NCBI RefSeq assembly: GCF_016785185.1
Contig: NZ_JAEKDY010000005.1
DNA from: Heyndrickxia sporothermodurans
GTDB taxonomy: Bacteria; Bacillota; Bacilli; Bacillales; Bacillaceae_C
Direction: 5' to 3' (one strand)
DNA length: 64,000 bases
Below are positions 52,295-60,488 of the stretch, piece after piece. The notes under the pieces are model-generated. The model was not told the origin of the DNA, searched no databases, and worked only from the letters and a program-made list of their open reading frames with translations. Numbering within the stretch: position 1 is the stretch's first letter; every line of letters begins with the position of its first letter. The position numbers and the translations under genes were made by a program.

Positions 52295-53537
52295 CACAAT
52301 CTTCTTCCTGTCTTGGGTAACCTCCGGGATAGCCCCCCGGGTAACCTGGATAGCCTTGACCATATCCCATATAAGGGGTTCCGTATCCTGGATGCCAACC
52401 TTGTTGAACACCATAAAAATGACTATACGGATGATATCCATAATGTCCGTATGGGTGATGTCCATGATGATGATGATGAGCATGCCCATATTCATGTCCT
52501 TGACCATATCCCTGTCCTTGATGGTAATCCGGATGATGATGGTAGTCATGTTGGCTTCCATAATATTCATGACTTCCATAGTGTGGATTATCAGGTCTTT
52601 CTGGAAAATTCATGTTAACACCTTGCTGCGGCATATTTCCAAATTGACCATATTGGTTATATGGCATCCCAGAGTATTGGCCATCCGGGGCAGGTAAGTA
52701 CGCACCTTGTTGGACATTTGGCATGGAATGCATACCGTGAAACTGAGCGTCTTGAGATTGAATAAATACTCCTTGTTGCGGCATTGAATGGCTTGCCATC
52801 ATCGGCATAGATGATGATTCTTCTTCTTCATGCATCCAGCCTCCATGCTCAGGAACCTGTGTTGGATAAGCTCCTTGGCCATAATAATAGTTTTCAGGTG
52901 CATAAGACATAGCTCCTTGGACTTCCGGCATAACTGGTGTGTTATAACCCATTGGAAATCCTTGTTGCATTGGGTAATGTCCCATCGGTGCTTGATACCC
53001 GTATGGGTACGGAGTAGGTCCACATCCACAATCAGCTATTGGCATACAAGGTACGGTTGGATACACTTCAAAACACTCCTCTTGAACTGGCATCATTGGC
53101 ATTTCAACTGGTGATTCAATGCTTTCTACTTTTTCTTCTTTCACTGGAGGCGGCGCTTGCATTTGCGCTTGCATTTGTGACATGTGCATCGAATAATAGT
53201 TATTTATATCAATTTCCGGGATGACAGGCTGCGGCATAATAGGAGTATAGATCGTTTCCTTTTTTGGAACCTCCTTAATGATTTCTTTTTGCACGGGCAA
53301 TGTTGGCACGGGCTGTTCTTTATATGGATGTACAGCCTTTGGCGTTTCCTTCTTAGGAATTGCCACTTCTTTCTTAATTGTTCCTCCGGTTGTAGGTACT
53401 TTTATTTTCATACCAGGCATAATCATTTCCGGATTAGATAATTGGGCATTCATTTTCTTTAGTTCTTCAAAATCAACGCCATATTTTTTAGCAATATTCC
53501 AAAGAGTATCGCCTTTTTGAACAATATGGATCTTCAC
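52284..53537 (-). CDS. safA: SafA, LysM-containing spore morphogenetic protein
   Basis: 417-aa inner-coat organiser. An N-terminal LysM domain (MKIHIVQKGDTLWNIAKKYGV ... PGMKIKVPT; residues 1-47) targets it to cortex peptidoglycan. A Lys/Pro linker follows, then a long Met/Gln/Pro/Tyr/His/Gly-rich low-complexity part with a His cluster (HAHHHHHGHHPYGHYG) and GYPGGYPGGYP near the C-terminus, ending EEDCDDC. The GTG start after GAGGAGGGGAACTTTA matches B. subtilis SafA; the frame extends ten codons further. Confidence 0.93.
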   Translation of the reverse strand: MKIHIVQKGDTLWNIAKKYGVDFEELKKMNAQLSNPEMIMPGMKIKVPTTGGTIKKEVAIPKKETPKAVHPYKEQPVPTLPVQKEIIKEVPKKETIYTPIMPQPVIPEIDINNYYSMHMSQMQAQMQAPPPVKEEKVESIESPVEMPMMPVQEECFEVYPTVPCMPIADCGCGPTPYPYGYQAPMGHYPMQQGFPMGYNTPVMPEVQGAMSYAPENYYYGQGAYPTQVPEHGGWMHEEEESSSMPMMASHSMPQQGVFIQSQDAQFHGMHSMPNVQQGAYLPAPDGQYSGMPYNQYGQFGNMPQQGVNMNFPERPDNPHYGSHEYYGSQHDYHHHPDYHQGQGYGQGHEYGHAHHHHHGHHPYGHYGYHPYSHFYGVQQGWHPGYGTPYMGYGQGYPGYPGGYPGGYPRQEEDCDDC

Positions 53538-53729
53538 TAAAGTTCCCCTCCTCAGGCATAAGTCCATATAGTCTATGTCAAAATGGGCAAAATGCTAATG
53601 TTCTTCTAAAAAAATTTATGTTTCTTACGATAAAAATATACCTTCTCACTACCGGAAGAAGGCTAGGTTATTTGTAAATATAGTTAATAGATGAAATAAA
53701 CAAAAGAAAATTTGGCATATATCAATTAG

Positions 53730-53759
53730 TTGGTTCTGTACAAAACATTATGTTAGAAT
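53730..53759 (+). promoter_or_regulatory. Promoter of nadR
   Basis: TTGGTT and TAGAAT with an 18-bp spacer, 36 bases before the nadR start. Confidence 0.55.
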
Positions 53760-53794
53760 CCAAATAGGAATAAAGCTGAAGGGAGTCTATCTGA

Positions 53795-54340
53795 GTGTTA
53801 GAAGAGAAAAAATTACTTGGTGAAAATAGGCGCGATTTTCTTTTACAGTTGCTAAAAGAAAGTAATGAACCAATTATTGGGGGAGAATTAGCGAAAATAG
53901 CTAATGTCAGTCGTCAAGTAATTGTTAATGATATAACCTTATTAAAAGCTAAAAGTGAACCAATAATAGCGACAAGTCAAGGCTATTTATATCTCCGACA
54001 ACAAAAGGTTTCGGATCAATATGAAAAAACGATTGCATGTAATCACACACCAGAACAGGCTGAAAATGAGCTAAATCTCATTGTTGATCATGGCGTTACA
54101 GTAAAAGATGTAAAAATTGAACATCCTGTATATGGTGACCTAACAGCATCAATCATGGTATCTAATCGTAGACAAGTCAAACAGTTTATTGAAAAAGTTA
54201 AAGCGACGAAAGCTGTCTACTTATCAAATTTAACCCATGGTATTCATATCCATACAATTGTTGCAAAAAGTGAGCAACAACTTATAGATGTCGAAAACGC
54301 ATTAAATAATGCCGGGTTTTTAATTAATACTAATGAATAA
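53795..54340 (+). CDS. nadR: NadR/NiaR-type transcriptional repressor of NAD synthesis
   Basis: 181 aa: N-terminal winged helix (LLKESNEPIIGGELAKIANVSRQVIVNDI region, residues 19-48) and a C-terminal 3H domain with conserved histidines (H84, H99 region and THGIHIHT 147-154) that binds nicotinate. In B. subtilis YrxA represses nadBCA and nifS, which lie beside it; those genes are absent here, so targets must be elsewhere. The start is GTG, 9 bases after GGGAG. Confidence 0.92.
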   Translation: MLEEKKLLGENRRDFLLQLLKESNEPIIGGELAKIANVSRQVIVNDITLLKAKSEPIIATSQGYLYLRQQKVSDQYEKTIACNHTPEQAENELNLIVDHGVTVKDVKIEHPVYGDLTASIMVSNRRQVKQFIEKVKATKAVYLSNLTHGIHIHTIVAKSEQQLIDVENALNNAGFLINTNE

Positions 54341-54345
54341 AAATT

Positions 54346-54371
54346 AAATCCAACAGACAGCTGTTGGATTT
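54346..54371. terminator. Bidirectional terminator between nadR and pheA
   Basis: Perfect 11-bp stem AAATCCAACAG/CTGTTGGATTT with a short ACAG loop and T-runs in both directions; overlaps the pheA stop. Confidence 0.85.
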
Positions 54372-55221
54372 ATTTTTGTGTATGATAGGAAAAATAACTT
54401 CCTAAAATTTTCACCTGACAACCGAGTGATTCAATTTCCTCGATTGCATTTTTCACTAACTGATCTTCATATGTTTGATTAATATCAATCATAAAGAAAT
54501 AATGACCTAAACCCGTTTTCAATGGCCGCGATTCAATTTTACTTAAATTTATTTTTCTCCAGGCGAAAGCAGAAAGCACTTGATGTAAAGAGCCGGCCCG
54601 ATCTGAAGGAAGAGTAACCATTATTGTCGTTTTTTCATATGTAGACGTAAGCGAAGGTAATATTTCTGTATCATTATGTGCTAAAACGATAAAACGAGTA
54701 TGATTAAAATCGTAATCATGGATGTTTTCTTTCACGATTTGCAAGTTATATTTTTCAGCCGCTAATTCATTTGCAATAGCGGCCATGTTCGATTCCGGAT
54801 GTTCACTTACATATTTAGCGGCAGCTGCCGTTGATGTCATTTGTTCCAAAGTTACCCCACGAAATTGTTGATGTAAAAATTTATGACATTGGGCAAGTGC
54901 ATGGGGATGAGATAAAATACGTTCAACCTCATTCCACTTATTGTATTGCATCGGATGCACCATTAAATGTTGTTGAATAGGAACAATAATTTCTGCTCTA
55001 ATCGGAGGGTTTGTTTCATGAAATAAATAATCTGTCGTTAGGTGTACTGACCCTTCTAATGCATTTTCAAAAGGGACAATAGCCATATCGACTTCTTTAT
55101 TTTTAACGGCCTTGAAGCAATCGGGAATCGTTGTATAAGCTATTCGTTCAACATCAGGAAATGCATTTTGGACTGCTATATCTGTAAAAGTGGCTTTTGG
55201 ACCTAAATATCCTGCTCTCAT
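54370..55221 (-). CDS. pheA: Prephenate dehydratase
   Basis: 283-aa enzyme making phenylpyruvate for phenylalanine synthesis. Catalytic TRF motif in FNHTRFIVL, and the C-terminal ACT domain has the phenylalanine-binding ESRP motif (LSKIESRPLKTGLGHYFF), so feedback inhibition is likely. No chorismate mutase domain is fused. It follows pheB by 31 bases. Confidence 0.96.
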   Translation of the reverse strand: MRAGYLGPKATFTDIAVQNAFPDVERIAYTTIPDCFKAVKNKEVDMAIVPFENALEGSVHLTTDYLFHETNPPIRAEIIVPIQQHLMVHPMQYNKWNEVERILSHPHALAQCHKFLHQQFRGVTLEQMTSTAAAAKYVSEHPESNMAAIANELAAEKYNLQIVKENIHDYDFNHTRFIVLAHNDTEILPSLTSTYEKTTIMVTLPSDRAGSLHQVLSAFAWRKINLSKIESRPLKTGLGHYFFMIDINQTYEDQLVKNAIEEIESLGCQVKILGSYFSYHTQK

Positions 55222-55252
55222 CTAAAAAATTCCCCCTCTCGATCCCCCACTA

Positions 55253-55708
55253 TCATGCTCCGGAACCTAAAATTTCCACCTTATCAATAAAATCCAAACG
55301 ACGTAATTTCGATAATAATTCATCAAGATCAATCGTTATATCTGTTACTTCTAATGTAATCGTCACATTCGCACGTCCCTGTATCGGAATTGTTTGATGG
55401 ATAGTTAATACATTACACGAATGATTAGCGATGACGCCAAGTAATTCAAACAGTGTCCCTGACCGATCTTCTAAGTGGAAAAACAAAGTAATCATTCGTT
55501 CTTTAACGATCGAATGGAAAGGAAATACAGTGTCCCGGTATTTATAAAAGGCACTGCGACTTAAATCAACGCTTTGTGCTGCATCTGCTACAGAATCAGC
55601 TTTTCCGCGCTCTATAAGTTCTTTTACTTCCAACGTTTTTTTCATTGCCTCAGGCAACACATCTTCACGGACGAGAATGAATTTATAGTCTATCTCTTTT
55701 TTCCCCAA
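55253..55708 (-). CDS. pheB: PheB, ACT-domain protein
   Basis: 151 aa: an N-terminal helical region with an HTH-like segment (ADSVADAAQSVDLSRSAFYKY) and a C-terminal ACT domain (FFHLEDRSGTLFELLGVIANH). PheB (YszB) lies between obg and pheA in Bacilli; its exact role is unknown, probably amino-acid-responsive regulation. The TTG start (MGKKEIDYKFILVRED) follows GGGGGAGTGACC. Confidence 0.9.
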   Translation of the reverse strand: MGKKEIDYKFILVREDVLPEAMKKTLEVKELIERGKADSVADAAQSVDLSRSAFYKYRDTVFPFHSIVKERMITLFFHLEDRSGTLFELLGVIANHSCNVLTIHQTIPIQGRANVTITLEVTDITIDLDELLSKLRRLDFIDKVEILGSGA

Positions 55709-55814
55709 GGTCACTCCCCCAATACAAAATACAAAGCGTTCCATCGCATTATATATAGCAATTGGCTAGTTATTTATTTGTCTAAAGCTCAATTACTATT
55801 TTATTATTGAAAGA

Positions 55815-57107
55815 TTATTCAACAAATTCGAATTCATAATCCATAATTTTCACAATATCCCCATTAGACGCGCCACGCTGTCTTAATGCATCATCGATGC
55901 CCATTGAACGTAATTGTCGAGCAAATCTTCTAACCGATTCATCTCGTGAAAAATTAGTCATTTTAAATAATTTTTCTAATTTATCTCCTGTCACAACAAA
56001 GCTTCCATCAGGATCCCTCGTAATATCAAACTCTTGTTCTTGTTTTTCATACTTATATACAACCCGCTGTTCTTCCTCTTTTTCTTTTTCAAGTTCATGT
56101 AATGGAAATTCCGGTGTTGTTTCAAGTAAATCCGCAATTGCAAATAGTAAATCTCGTAAGCCTTGTCTTGTAATCGCAGAAATTGGATAGATTGGATAGT
56201 CTTCCTTCAGCTGCTCTTTAAATTTAGCGAGATTTTCTTCCGCATCTGGCATGTCCATCTTATTTGCAACGATTATTTGCGGTCTTTCCATCAATCGTAA
56301 GTTGTATTCTTTTAATTCTTGGTTAATCGTGACATAATCTTGATACGGATCTCTTCCTTCAAGTCCTGACATATCTATAACATGGACGATTACTCTCGTT
56401 CTCTCAATATGTCGAAGAAATTGATGACCAAGTCCAACCCCTTCATGGGCACCTTCAATTAAGCCCGGTAAATCGGCCATTACAAAGCTGCGACCATCTT
56501 CTGTTTCGACTACGCCTAAATTAGGAACAATTGTCGTAAAATGATATTCAGCTATTTTCGGTTTCGCTGCAGAAACGATTGATAATAAGGTTGATTTACC
56601 GACACTTGGGAACCCTACTAATCCGACATCGGCCAACACCTTTAATTCAAGAACGATATATCGTTCTTGTCCCGGTTCACCATTTTCCGATATTTCCGGT
56701 GCCGGGTTCGCCGGTGTCGCAAAGCGAATATTTCCACGACCGCCACGACCACCTTTTGCTACAACAGCACGGTCTCCGTGTTTGGTTAAATCAGCGATGA
56801 TTTCTTTTGTGTCATCATCAATAACTACTGTACCTGGAGGAACTTTCACAACCATATCTTCTGCGCCGCGGCCGTGCTGTCCTTTTGACATGCCATGTTC
56901 CCCGCGATCGGCTTTAAAATGTCGTTGATAACGGAAATCCATTAATGTTCTTAACCCTTCTTCGACGACAAATATTACGTCTGCACCTCTTCCGCCATCA
57001 CCACCAGCGGGACCACCTTTAGGAACATATTTTTCCCTTCGGAAGGCGACCATACCGTTTCCGCCATCGCCACCCTTAACAAATATTTTCACCTGATCTA
57101 CAAACAT
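55815..57107 (-). CDS. obg: GTPase Obg
   Basis: 430-aa essential ribosome-associated GTPase (also needed for sporulation initiation and the stress response in B. subtilis). Glycine-rich N-terminal Obg fold (GGDGGNGMVAFRREKYVPKGG), G1 LVGFPSVGKST, G3 DLPGLIEGA, G4 VANKMDMPDA, and a C-terminal OCT domain. 45 bases after spo0B, as in B. subtilis. Confidence 0.98.
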   Translation of the reverse strand: MFVDQVKIFVKGGDGGNGMVAFRREKYVPKGGPAGGDGGRGADVIFVVEEGLRTLMDFRYQRHFKADRGEHGMSKGQHGRGAEDMVVKVPPGTVVIDDDTKEIIADLTKHGDRAVVAKGGRGGRGNIRFATPANPAPEISENGEPGQERYIVLELKVLADVGLVGFPSVGKSTLLSIVSAAKPKIAEYHFTTIVPNLGVVETEDGRSFVMADLPGLIEGAHEGVGLGHQFLRHIERTRVIVHVIDMSGLEGRDPYQDYVTINQELKEYNLRLMERPQIIVANKMDMPDAEENLAKFKEQLKEDYPIYPISAITRQGLRDLLFAIADLLETTPEFPLHELEKEKEEEQRVVYKYEKQEQEFDITRDPDGSFVVTGDKLEKLFKMTNFSRDESVRRFARQLRSMGIDDALRQRGASNGDIVKIMDYEFEFVE

Positions 57108-57152
57108 AGAAGTACCACCCTTATAATTATAATACTGTTATATCAATGTGAA

Positions 57153-57686
57153 TTACATGATTATTTCAACAGAAAAATAGGTTGAATTTATTTTATTTAT
57201 GTTTACACTCTTAATCATTTTTTCTTGATTATTTAACCATTTTTTTAATAATTCCTGCCCATTTTCTTTTATTGTTCCATTAAATTCGAAATCAAAACGT
57301 ATTTGGCCCTGATATTGTTCAAATGCAATGGATAAATTATTTTCTTGTAAAGGAACTACGACTTTTTCTAAAGTGAGGAAAAATGATTGAATCCAATTTG
57401 ATAACATTTGGTCATCGACGGTTAACTCCCCATTTTCACTTAATATTTCATAATCAATTTGAAATGGATGGGGTTCCCAGTTAAATGTAAGTAGGATTTC
57501 TGCAAAGTGAGGGAGTTTTAAATTCGATAGTCTTGATTCTTGTTGTGCTTCTACTATCATTTTGTCCATTATTCGATTCACATTGTCTAGTTTATTCAAT
57601 GCAATATTTCCTTTAATAAGCTGAAGCTGATTCATCCAATCATGGCGTGCATGTCGAAGAACTTCAACAATCGTCCACTTTTCCAT
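57153..57686 (-). CDS. spo0B: Sporulation initiation phosphotransferase Spo0B
   Basis: 177 aa. It passes phosphate from Spo0F to Spo0A in the sporulation phosphorelay. The active-site histidine is H15 in RHARHDWMNQLQLIKGN, on the helical hairpin that dimerises; the C-terminal half is a degenerate histidine-kinase-like domain without ATP-binding motifs. It starts at an N-terminus shorter than in B. subtilis. The rpmA-spo0B-obg order is conserved. Confidence 0.93.
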   Translation of the reverse strand: MEKWTIVEVLRHARHDWMNQLQLIKGNIALNKLDNVNRIMDKMIVEAQQESRLSNLKLPHFAEILLTFNWEPHPFQIDYEILSENGELTVDDQMLSNWIQSFFLTLEKVVVPLQENNLSIAFEQYQGQIRFDFEFNGTIKENGQELLKKWLNNQEKMIKSVNINKINSTYFSVEIIM

Positions 57687-57772
57687 TTAATTGACTCTCC
57701 TAATACATACATTCTTATCGTTCTTTTGATAGTATATCAAAAGTAAATATTTATTGCATTTCTAGTATAAAA

Positions 57773-57805
57773 AAAACTCTAACCGATAAGATCGATTAGA
57801 GTTTT
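57773..57805 (-). terminator. Terminator after rpmA
   Basis: Stem AAAACTCTAA/TTAGAGTTTT around a partly paired loop, with a T8-rich run on the minus strand. Confidence 0.85.
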
Positions 57806-57817
57806 TTAATCGTCATA

Positions 57818-58108
57818 TTAAGCTTCTTGTGCAACAGGATATACGCTCACTTTTTTCTTGTCGCGGCCCATACGTTCGAAACGTACGATACCATCAACTT
57901 TTGCATAAAGTGTATCATCTCCGCCACGGCCAACGTTTTCACCTGGATAGATTTTAGTTCCGCGTTGACGGTAAAGGATGGATCCACCAGTTACCAATTG
58001 ACCGTCCGCACGCTTAGCGCCTAAACGCTTAGCGATAGAGTCACGACCGTTCTTAGTAGAACCTACTCCCTTTTTAGATGCGAAAAATTGAAGATCTAAT
58101 CTTAACAT
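57818..58108 (-). CDS. rpmA: 50S ribosomal protein L27
   Basis: 96 aa. The N-terminus MLRLDLQFFASKKGVGST carries the Firmicute-type extension that must be removed after LQFF by the Prp protease, encoded just upstream. The rest is standard L27 (DGQLVTGGSILYRQRGTKI). The ATG after AGGAGGTGGAACAA is chosen over a GTG inside the site. Confidence 0.98.
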   Translation of the reverse strand: MLRLDLQFFASKKGVGSTKNGRDSIAKRLGAKRADGQLVTGGSILYRQRGTKIYPGENVGRGGDDTLYAKVDGIVRFERMGRDKKKVSVYPVAQEA

Positions 58109-58120
58109 TTGTTCCACCTC

Positions 58121-58450
58121 CTACCTGAAGGTTATTTTAATATATTTACCATAATCGCGTTCAATCGTTTGTAATGAAACGACCATACCTTGTAACAGTA
58201 ATTGTACTTTCGCTTCCTCATCCGAAGGTAACTGCTCAGGAATTGTACATTCAAGATATCCGCCATTTGATTGTTTAATCAAAGGTTCAATCTTAGTCAA
58301 TTCCATAATCGCATTAATCGCACCGAATGAAACGGCTGAAGCACCTGCACAAACGATATCTTGGCCTTTCGTAGCAAAATCTGCATGACCTTTCATCGTA
58401 AAGGATGAAATTTTCCGATTAGATGTTTGCCGGATTTGAACATGTATCAT
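58121..58450 (-). CDS. prp: Ribosomal-processing cysteine protease Prp
   Basis: 109-aa protease (YsxB) that trims the N-terminus of ribosomal protein L27. Catalytic dyad H22 and C34 in KGHADFATKGQDIVCAGASA. Located between rplU and rpmA, as usual in Firmicutes. Confidence 0.95.
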   Translation of the reverse strand: MIHVQIRQTSNRKISSFTMKGHADFATKGQDIVCAGASAVSFGAINAIMELTKIEPLIKQSNGGYLECTIPEQLPSDEEAKVQLLLQGMVVSLQTIERDYGKYIKITFR

Positions 58451-58462
58451 GCACAGTCACCC

Positions 58463-58771
58463 TTATGCATTGATTTTTTCAATTACAACTTGTGTAAATG
58501 GTTGACGGTGACCTTGTTTTTTGTGATAGTTTTTCTTTGGCTTATATTTGAAAACAACCAATTTCTTAGAACGTCCTTGTTTTTGAACTTTCGCAGTTAC
58601 AGTTGCTCCAGCAACAAGAGGACTTCCAACTTTTACAGAGTCGCCACCTACGAAAAGAACTTTGTCGAAAGTAACAGTTTCACCTTCAGCAACATTCAAT
58701 TTTTCGATTGTGATAGCTTGGCCTTCTTCAACTTTGATTTGTTTTCCACCAGTTTCAATAATCGCGTACAT
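58463..58771 (-). CDS. rplU: 50S ribosomal protein L21
   Basis: 102-aa ribosomal protein beginning MYAIIETGGKQIKVEEGQ, with KYKPKKNYHKKQGHRQPFT near the C-terminus. First gene of the rplU-prp-rpmA operon, behind an L21 leader. Confidence 0.98.
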   Translation of the reverse strand: MYAIIETGGKQIKVEEGQAITIEKLNVAEGETVTFDKVLFVGGDSVKVGSPLVAGATVTAKVQKQGRSKKLVVFKYKPKKNYHKKQGHRQPFTQVVIEKINA

Positions 58772-58781
58772 ACTTGCACCT

Positions 58782-58880
58782 CCTTAATAAACTCAGACTC
58801 GCCAAAAGCAGGCGTTTTGCCAATTAGCAAACACTTAAAACCTGAATTGTGCGGTTGTAGCACGGGTGCTACAAACATAA
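58782..58880 (-). promoter_or_regulatory. L21 leader RNA of rplU
   Basis: The untranslated leader can form two or more hairpins: GTAGCACC-CGTGCTAC, and GGCAAAACGCCTGC...GGCG. Position and shape match the ribosomal protein L21 leader of Bacilli, thought to mediate autoregulation by L21. Confidence 0.75.
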
Positions 58881-58887
58881 CATTAAA

Positions 58888-58916
58888 ATCTTATCAAAAT
58901 GAGACTCTTATGTCAA
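58888..58916 (-). promoter_or_regulatory. Sigma-A promoter of the rplU operon
   Basis: TTGACA (58916-58911) and TAAGAT (58893-58888) with a 17-bp spacer. The stop codon TGA of the RNase gene lies inside the -35 box. Confidence 0.88.
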
Positions 58917-60391
58917 TATCCGTTATTCATCTTTGCGGATATTTCTTTTCTCGATCCAAAATGACGTATGTAATAGATTGGGCGGCAGGATGGTATAATT
59001 GAAAAGAAGAGCTGTACATGTAATGACTGTTCAATTCTTTTTAAATGAACATTATTTTCCCCGCAAAAAATTGTTTTTACCTCATCCGTTAATTCAATTA
59101 AAACAGCTTCATGTTCTTTAAAAGGCTTTTCCAAAAGTTCTCTTTCTAAGCGAAAAGCCATTGTTTCAGGACTTTCCACCTTGCCTCTTCCTGCACAAAC
59201 CGGACATTGTGTTAAAAGTGTTTCAGCTAGTGATTTCTTTGTTTTTTTGCGAGTCAGTTGGAAGATCCCTAGTGTTGTAAACCCAACTAGTCTTGTATAT
59301 TTAGAATCCTTCTTTACTTCCTCTTCAATCGTTTTTTGAACGAGCTGGCGATGTTTTTCATTTTTCATATCTATAAAATCAACTAATATTATGCCGCCGT
59401 AATCTCTAATGATTAATTGCCTGACCATTTCCTTAGCAGCTAAAATATTCGTCTGCAAAACTGTATCTTGAAAGTCCTTTGTACCGGAAAATTTCCCCGT
59501 ATTCACATCAATGCTAACAAGCGCTTCTGTTTCATCTATAACAAGATACGAACCATTTTCAAGCCATATTACCCGCCTTAATGATTTCTCAATTTCCGAT
59601 TCAATTTTATATGTCGCAAAGATGTTTTCATCACTATAATGAAAGGAGAATTCCCATTCCGATGAATGATGATTTTGTTTTAAACGTTGCAATAATTGTT
59701 GATCATCTGAAATGACCTTCCCATTCGTTAAGTGGGTTAGCTCATTCATTAGTTCATTTTCAAACATTGAAGATTTTTCTAGTAGTGCAGGTGGTTTTAG
59801 ATTATACGATTCTTTAATGATGTACACATATTTTTGACGAAGCATGTTTAATTCGGAAAGCCATTCTTCTTCACTCGAATGGAATGCATTCGTTCGAATA
59901 ATAAAGCCTTCATGTTTCATTTGATGTTTTTGTACTAAAGTTCGCCATTTTCTTCTGCTCTCTTCATCACCCTTTTTAGATACTGCTATATAACCTCCTT
60001 CAGGAATGTATACCATTCTCTTCCCTGAAAGTTCAATAACGGCTGTTAACAATGGCCCTTTTATCGTTGTTTCATCTTTTTTTACTTGGACAATAAGCTT
60101 TTCGCCTTTTTGAACAAATTTCGAAATAGAAAGATATTGTTTATTAGGATCTTCATTTTGTATGTATGATGGGAGCTGATCACGATGAACATACCCATGT
60201 TTATCCGTCCCGATATCTACAAAACAGGCATTCATTCCATTTTTAACATCGATAACTTTTCCAACATATATATTACCAACTTTTGTCTCATCTTGTGGCT
60301 GTTCAATAAATATTTTGGTAACTTTATCGTTTTCTACTGTCGCAAATCTTTTTTCTGATGTTTTATAATTAATAACTATTTCATTCATCAT
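58913..60391 (-). CDS. Rne/Rng-family ribonuclease (RNase G-like)
   Basis: 492-aa endoribonuclease: S1 RNA-binding domain (about residues 35-110, with VGNIYVGKVIDVKNGMNACFVDIG), 5'-sensor and RNase H-like regions, catalytic acidic motifs SIDVNTGKF and GGIILVDFIDM, and the zinc-link CPVCAGRGKV. It has the length of RNase G and lacks the RNase E scaffold tail. B. subtilis has no RNase E/G; some other Bacillaceae do. The ATG-ATG start follows TAGGTGCAAG; the frame opens 29 codons earlier without a site. The gene lies between spoIVFB and rplU. Confidence 0.92.
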   Translation of the reverse strand: MMNEIVINYKTSEKRFATVENDKVTKIFIEQPQDETKVGNIYVGKVIDVKNGMNACFVDIGTDKHGYVHRDQLPSYIQNEDPNKQYLSISKFVQKGEKLIVQVKKDETTIKGPLLTAVIELSGKRMVYIPEGGYIAVSKKGDEESRRKWRTLVQKHQMKHEGFIIRTNAFHSSEEEWLSELNMLRQKYVYIIKESYNLKPPALLEKSSMFENELMNELTHLTNGKVISDDQQLLQRLKQNHHSSEWEFSFHYSDENIFATYKIESEIEKSLRRVIWLENGSYLVIDETEALVSIDVNTGKFSGTKDFQDTVLQTNILAAKEMVRQLIIRDYGGIILVDFIDMKNEKHRQLVQKTIEEEVKKDSKYTRLVGFTTLGIFQLTRKKTKKSLAETLLTQCPVCAGRGKVESPETMAFRLERELLEKPFKEHEAVLIELTDEVKTIFCGENNVHLKRIEQSLHVQLFFSIIPSCRPIYYIRHFGSRKEISAKMNNGY

Positions 60392-60488
60392 CTTGCACCT
60401 ACCCTTAATAAGCAATAAAGCCCGCTCATATATAGGCAGGCTAGTTATAACTTTAAATAGGTTTAAATGATTCGTCAAGGGACACCAG

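Noticed and set aside
52295..52579. N-terminal extension of the kinase-fold gene by 95 codons
   Set aside because: This part is an out-of-frame reading of safA's biased sequence, rich in Met and Ile, with no family match.
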